Origin: UBA9676 sp036522155
GTDB lineage: Bacteria > Actinomycetota > Actinomycetes > Streptosporangiales > Streptosporangiaceae
Length of the DNA: 16,003 bases
Reading direction: 5' to 3'
Assembly (NCBI GenBank): GCA_036522155.1
Contig: DATDGI010000237.1
Coordinates: forward strand, 1 to 16,003
Both the position numbers and the translations under genes were made by a program. This document shows positions 14,493 through 16,003 of this stretch, piece by piece. Below the pieces are notes generated by a model. That model was not told the DNA's origin and did not search any database. It saw only the letters and a list, made by a program, of their open reading frames with translations. The first letter of the stretch is position 1, and every line of letters starts with the position of its first letter.

Positions 14493-15239
14493 CTACTGGA
14501 TGGTGTAGCCGCCGTCCACCACCAGGCTCTGCCCCGTCATCCAGGCGCTGTCGTCCGACAGCAGGAACACGGCCGGACCCGTCATGTCGTCGGGCTGGCC
14601 GATGCGCCGCAGCGGCAGGCGCGCCGCGATCGCGTCTATCTGGTCGTCGAAGCCGGGCCGGTCGACGTAGGCGAGCGGGGTCTGCACCAGGCCCGGGGTG
14701 AGCGAATTGACCCGGATCCCCGACGGCCCGAAGTCCACCGCCAGCGCGCGCACCAGCGCCTCCACCCCGCCTTTCACCGCGCAGTAGCTCGCGTAGCCCG
14801 GCGCCCCAACCTGCGCGAGCTGGCTTCCCACGAGCACCACCGACCCCGAACCCTGGGGCACCATCTCCCGCAAGCACGCCCGGGCCAGGCGGAACGTCGC
14901 GTCCAGGTTGATATCGCGCATCAGCGACCACTGCTGGTCGGTCGTGCTACGGATGTCTTCGCCGCGGCGCACGATCCCGGCCGCATGAACCAGGCCATCC
15001 AGCCGCCCGAACCGGCTGACCGCCGTGGCCGCGCACCCGTCGGCAGCGTCGCTCTCGATGAGGTCGGCGGGGTGAGCCGCGATGGACGGATACTCCTGCA
15101 CGAGCGCCGCGAGACGTGCCTCGTCACGGCCCGTGGCGAGCACAGCCGCACCCTCGACAGCACAGCGCCCCGCGATCGCCCGGCCGATTCCAGACGTGGC
15201 ACCGGTAACCAGAACGGTGCGCCCGTCGAGTCTGCCCAT
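14493..15239 (-). CDS. SDR-family oxidoreductase 5
   Basis: A 248-residue SDR starting MGRLDGRTVLVTGATSGIG. LATGRDEAR with Arg after beta-2 suggests NADP(H). The NNAG motif is altered to HAAG. The tetrad Asn is present in DINLDATFRL, Ser in VLVGSQLAQVG and Tyr/Lys in YCAVK. LTPGLVQTPL and the C-terminal MTGQSLVVDGGYTIQ are normal. ATG 15239 is the only suitable start and lies three bases after operator site 4, with no ribosome site. A -35/-10 pair TGGACG-17-TATGCT (15277-15272, 15254-15249) would start the mRNA about three bases upstream. It is the last gene preceded by a regulon 11-mer. Confidence 0.85.
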   Translation of the reverse strand: MGRLDGRTVLVTGATSGIGRAIAGRCAVEGAAVLATGRDEARLAALVQEYPSIAAHPADLIESDAADGCAATAVSRFGRLDGLVHAAGIVRRGEDIRSTTDQQWSLMRDINLDATFRLARACLREMVPQGSGSVVLVGSQLAQVGAPGYASYCAVKGGVEALVRALAVDFGPSGIRVNSLTPGLVQTPLAYVDRPGFDDQIDAIAARLPLRRIGQPDDMTGPAVFLLSDDSAWMTGQSLVVDGGYTIQ

Positions 15240-15242
15240 GGG

Positions 15243-15253
15243 CGCTATAGCAT
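15243..15253 (-). promoter_or_regulatory. Regulon operator site 4 (ATGCTATAGCG)
   Basis: Minus-strand copy TATGCTATAGCGCCC ending three bases before the ATG of SDR 5. It overlaps the candidate -10 box TATGCT (15254-15249). It matches the other copies over 11 bases, but the following TT of sites 1-3 is CC here. Confidence 0.7.
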
Positions 15254-15334
15254 ACGGTCGCTCCAGCCTCACGTCCACCGTGCCACTGCTGCTACGCGCG
15301 CTACTCGCGGGCGCACCACGGCCGTTTCGCGGGG

Positions 15335-15373
15335 GTACACCTATCGTACACGTAAGGTGTACGATAGGTGTAT
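15335..15373 (+). promoter_or_regulatory. vapBC operator: 16-bp inverted repeat with 11-bp-phased half-sites
   Basis: TACACCTATCGTACAC (15336-15351) and its exact reverse complement (15357-15372) are separated by GTAAG. Within the repeat GTACAC occurs at 15335 and 15346, GTGTAC at 15357 and GTGTAT at 15368, each exactly 11 bases apart and so on one face of the helix. The right arm ends on the A of the vapB ATG. TACGAT (15360-15365) fits a -10 box six bases before ATG, so the mRNA may be leaderless. VapB/VapBC autoregulation through such repeats is known for the family. Confidence 0.8.
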
Positions 15374-15584
15374 GAGCAGAGTCCGGACGAATATCGAGAT
15401 CGAGGACACCTACCTCCAGGCGGTCATGGACCGCTACGGCCTGCGAACCAAGACCGAGGCGGTCGAGTTCGCCCTGCGGCATCTGGCTGGGCAGCCCATG
15501 ACCCGAGAAGAGGCCCTGGCGATGCGGGGAGCGCACGCGATAGACGAACCCCCCGCAGATACCCATCCCGAGGGAGCCGTATGA
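15372..15584 (+). CDS. vapB: VapB-type antitoxin
   Basis: A 70-residue protein. The first 40 residues (RTNIEIEDTYLQAVMDRYGLRTKTEAVEFALRHLA) match the VapB antitoxin DNA-binding region: a short beta-strand RTNIEIED that pairs into a ribbon-helix-helix dimer, then TKTEAVEFALR. The C-terminal 30 residues (REEALAMRGAHAIDEPPADT) would wrap the toxin. The start codon is fused to the operator, with AGG as the only purine motif upstream. Its stop overlaps the toxin's ATG (ATGA), ensuring coupled production. Confidence 0.88.
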   Translation: MSRVRTNIEIEDTYLQAVMDRYGLRTKTEAVEFALRHLAGQPMTREEALAMRGAHAIDEPPADTHPEGAV

Positions 15585-15988
15585 TCCTCGCCGATACCTC
15601 CGCCTGGGTGGAATATGACCGGGCGACCGGGAGCGCGGCCGACCTCCGCCTCTCAGAGCTGATTGCGGCTGAGGGCCCGGTCGCTGTCACCGAGCCGGTG
15701 ATCATGGAGGTGCTGGCCGGGGCACGCAGTGACACCCGGGAGGCTGATCTGCGCCGTCTTCTGCTGCGGTTTCACCTGTACCACTTCGATGCCGCCGCCG
15801 ACTTCGACGGTGCGGTACGCATCTACCGCCGCTATCGGCACGCTGGGATCACGCCCCGGGGGCTGGTCGACTGCATGATCGCGGCGGTCGCCTGGCGGCA
15901 GCAGGCGACATTGCTCGCCTGCGACGCCGACCTGGCTCACGTCGCACGCGTGGTGGGGATTGAGTTGGATGAGTCATCGCAGCGCTAG
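15581..15988 (+). CDS. vapC: VapC-type PIN-domain ribonuclease toxin
   Basis: A 135-residue PIN-domain protein of normal VapC length. The acidic metal-binding residues are in place: Asp5 in LADTSAW, Glu43 in EPVIMEVLAG, Asp97 in LVDCMIAAVA and Asp115 in LLACDADL. VapC toxins cleave RNA, usually tRNA or rRNA loops, when freed from VapB. AGGGAGCC before ATG 15581 provides a ribosome site, and the 4-base overlap with vapB couples translation. The gene is intact, in contrast to the broken toxin-like gene at 150-419. TAG at 15986-15988 ends it; the last 15 bases of the window hold nothing I can identify. Confidence 0.9.
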   Translation: MILADTSAWVEYDRATGSAADLRLSELIAAEGPVAVTEPVIMEVLAGARSDTREADLRRLLLRFHLYHFDAAADFDGAVRIYRRYRHAGITPRGLVDCMIAAVAWRQQATLLACDADLAHVARVVGIELDESSQR

Positions 15989-16003
15989 CACCTGCTGCAC
16001 CCG

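Noticed and set aside
6399..15253. The four ATGCTATAGCG copies as a mobile or extragenic palindromic repeat
   Set aside because: They are too short, lack flanking homology beyond about 13 bases, and are consistently placed within or next to promoters facing genes of one cluster.
14229..15371. Long plus-strand open frame leading into vapB
   Set aside because: It is antisense to SDR 5 and Arg/His-rich. The vapB homology begins exactly at ATG 15372, after the operator.
1..16003. CRISPR array, transposase, integrase, rRNA operon or riboswitch
   Set aside because: No regularly spaced repeats, no recognisable transposase or recombinase motifs, no rRNA-like sequence and no structured leader were found. 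The integrase implied by the tRNA fragment must lie outside.

Overview
The window is GC-rich throughout, with strongly G/C-biased third codon positions, frequent GTG starts and many 4-bp stop/start overlaps. Together with a DUF6457-type molybdenum-cofactor protein and a DUF2252 remnant, this points to a soil-type actinomycete chromosome. I cannot name the genus.

Left edge (1-883): the 3' end of an unrecognised gene, a small two-gene module resembling a toxin-antitoxin pair whose RelE/ParE-like second gene is broken by an in-frame TAG, and then the 3' half of a tRNA-Thr(CGU) with no 5' half. That half-tRNA is what remains at the distal end of an element integrated into a tRNA gene. Its orientation places the element to the left and the older chromosome to the right.

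Region 884-5034: a spacer that holds a possible in-frame hydrophobic extension, a molybdopterin oxidoreductase of the CPRDCxxxC type, a convergent DUF6457 protein, a decayed DUF2252 gene (amber codon, frameshifts, missing N-terminus) and one short-chain dehydrogenase/reductase (SDR).

Region 5169-15253 is the most interesting part. Four copies of an identical 11-mer, ATGCTATAGCG, built on the perfect palindrome GCTATAGC, lie only in intergenic spaces. Each points toward the next gene: an M24 hydrolase, an APC permease, the SDR that heads a five-gene operon, and a last SDR. That operon encodes SDR, VOC protein, acetoacetate-decarboxylase-like protein, a GntR/FCD regulator and a D-2-hydroxyacid dehydrogenase. 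An aldose-1-epimerase-like gene and two more SDRs share the same spaces or transcripts. I read this as one self-contained catabolic regulon under its own FCD-type regulator: a substrate imported by the permease, anomerised or hydrolysed, oxidised by several SDRs, decarboxylated and finally handled as a 2-keto/2-hydroxy acid. The substrate is not identifiable from sequence. The usual sugar-acid dehydratase, kinase, aldolase and lactonase are absent.

Right edge (15335-15988): an intact VapBC toxin-antitoxin operon with an elaborate operator, four GTACAC-type half-sites at exact 11-bp steps, running into the vapB start codon.
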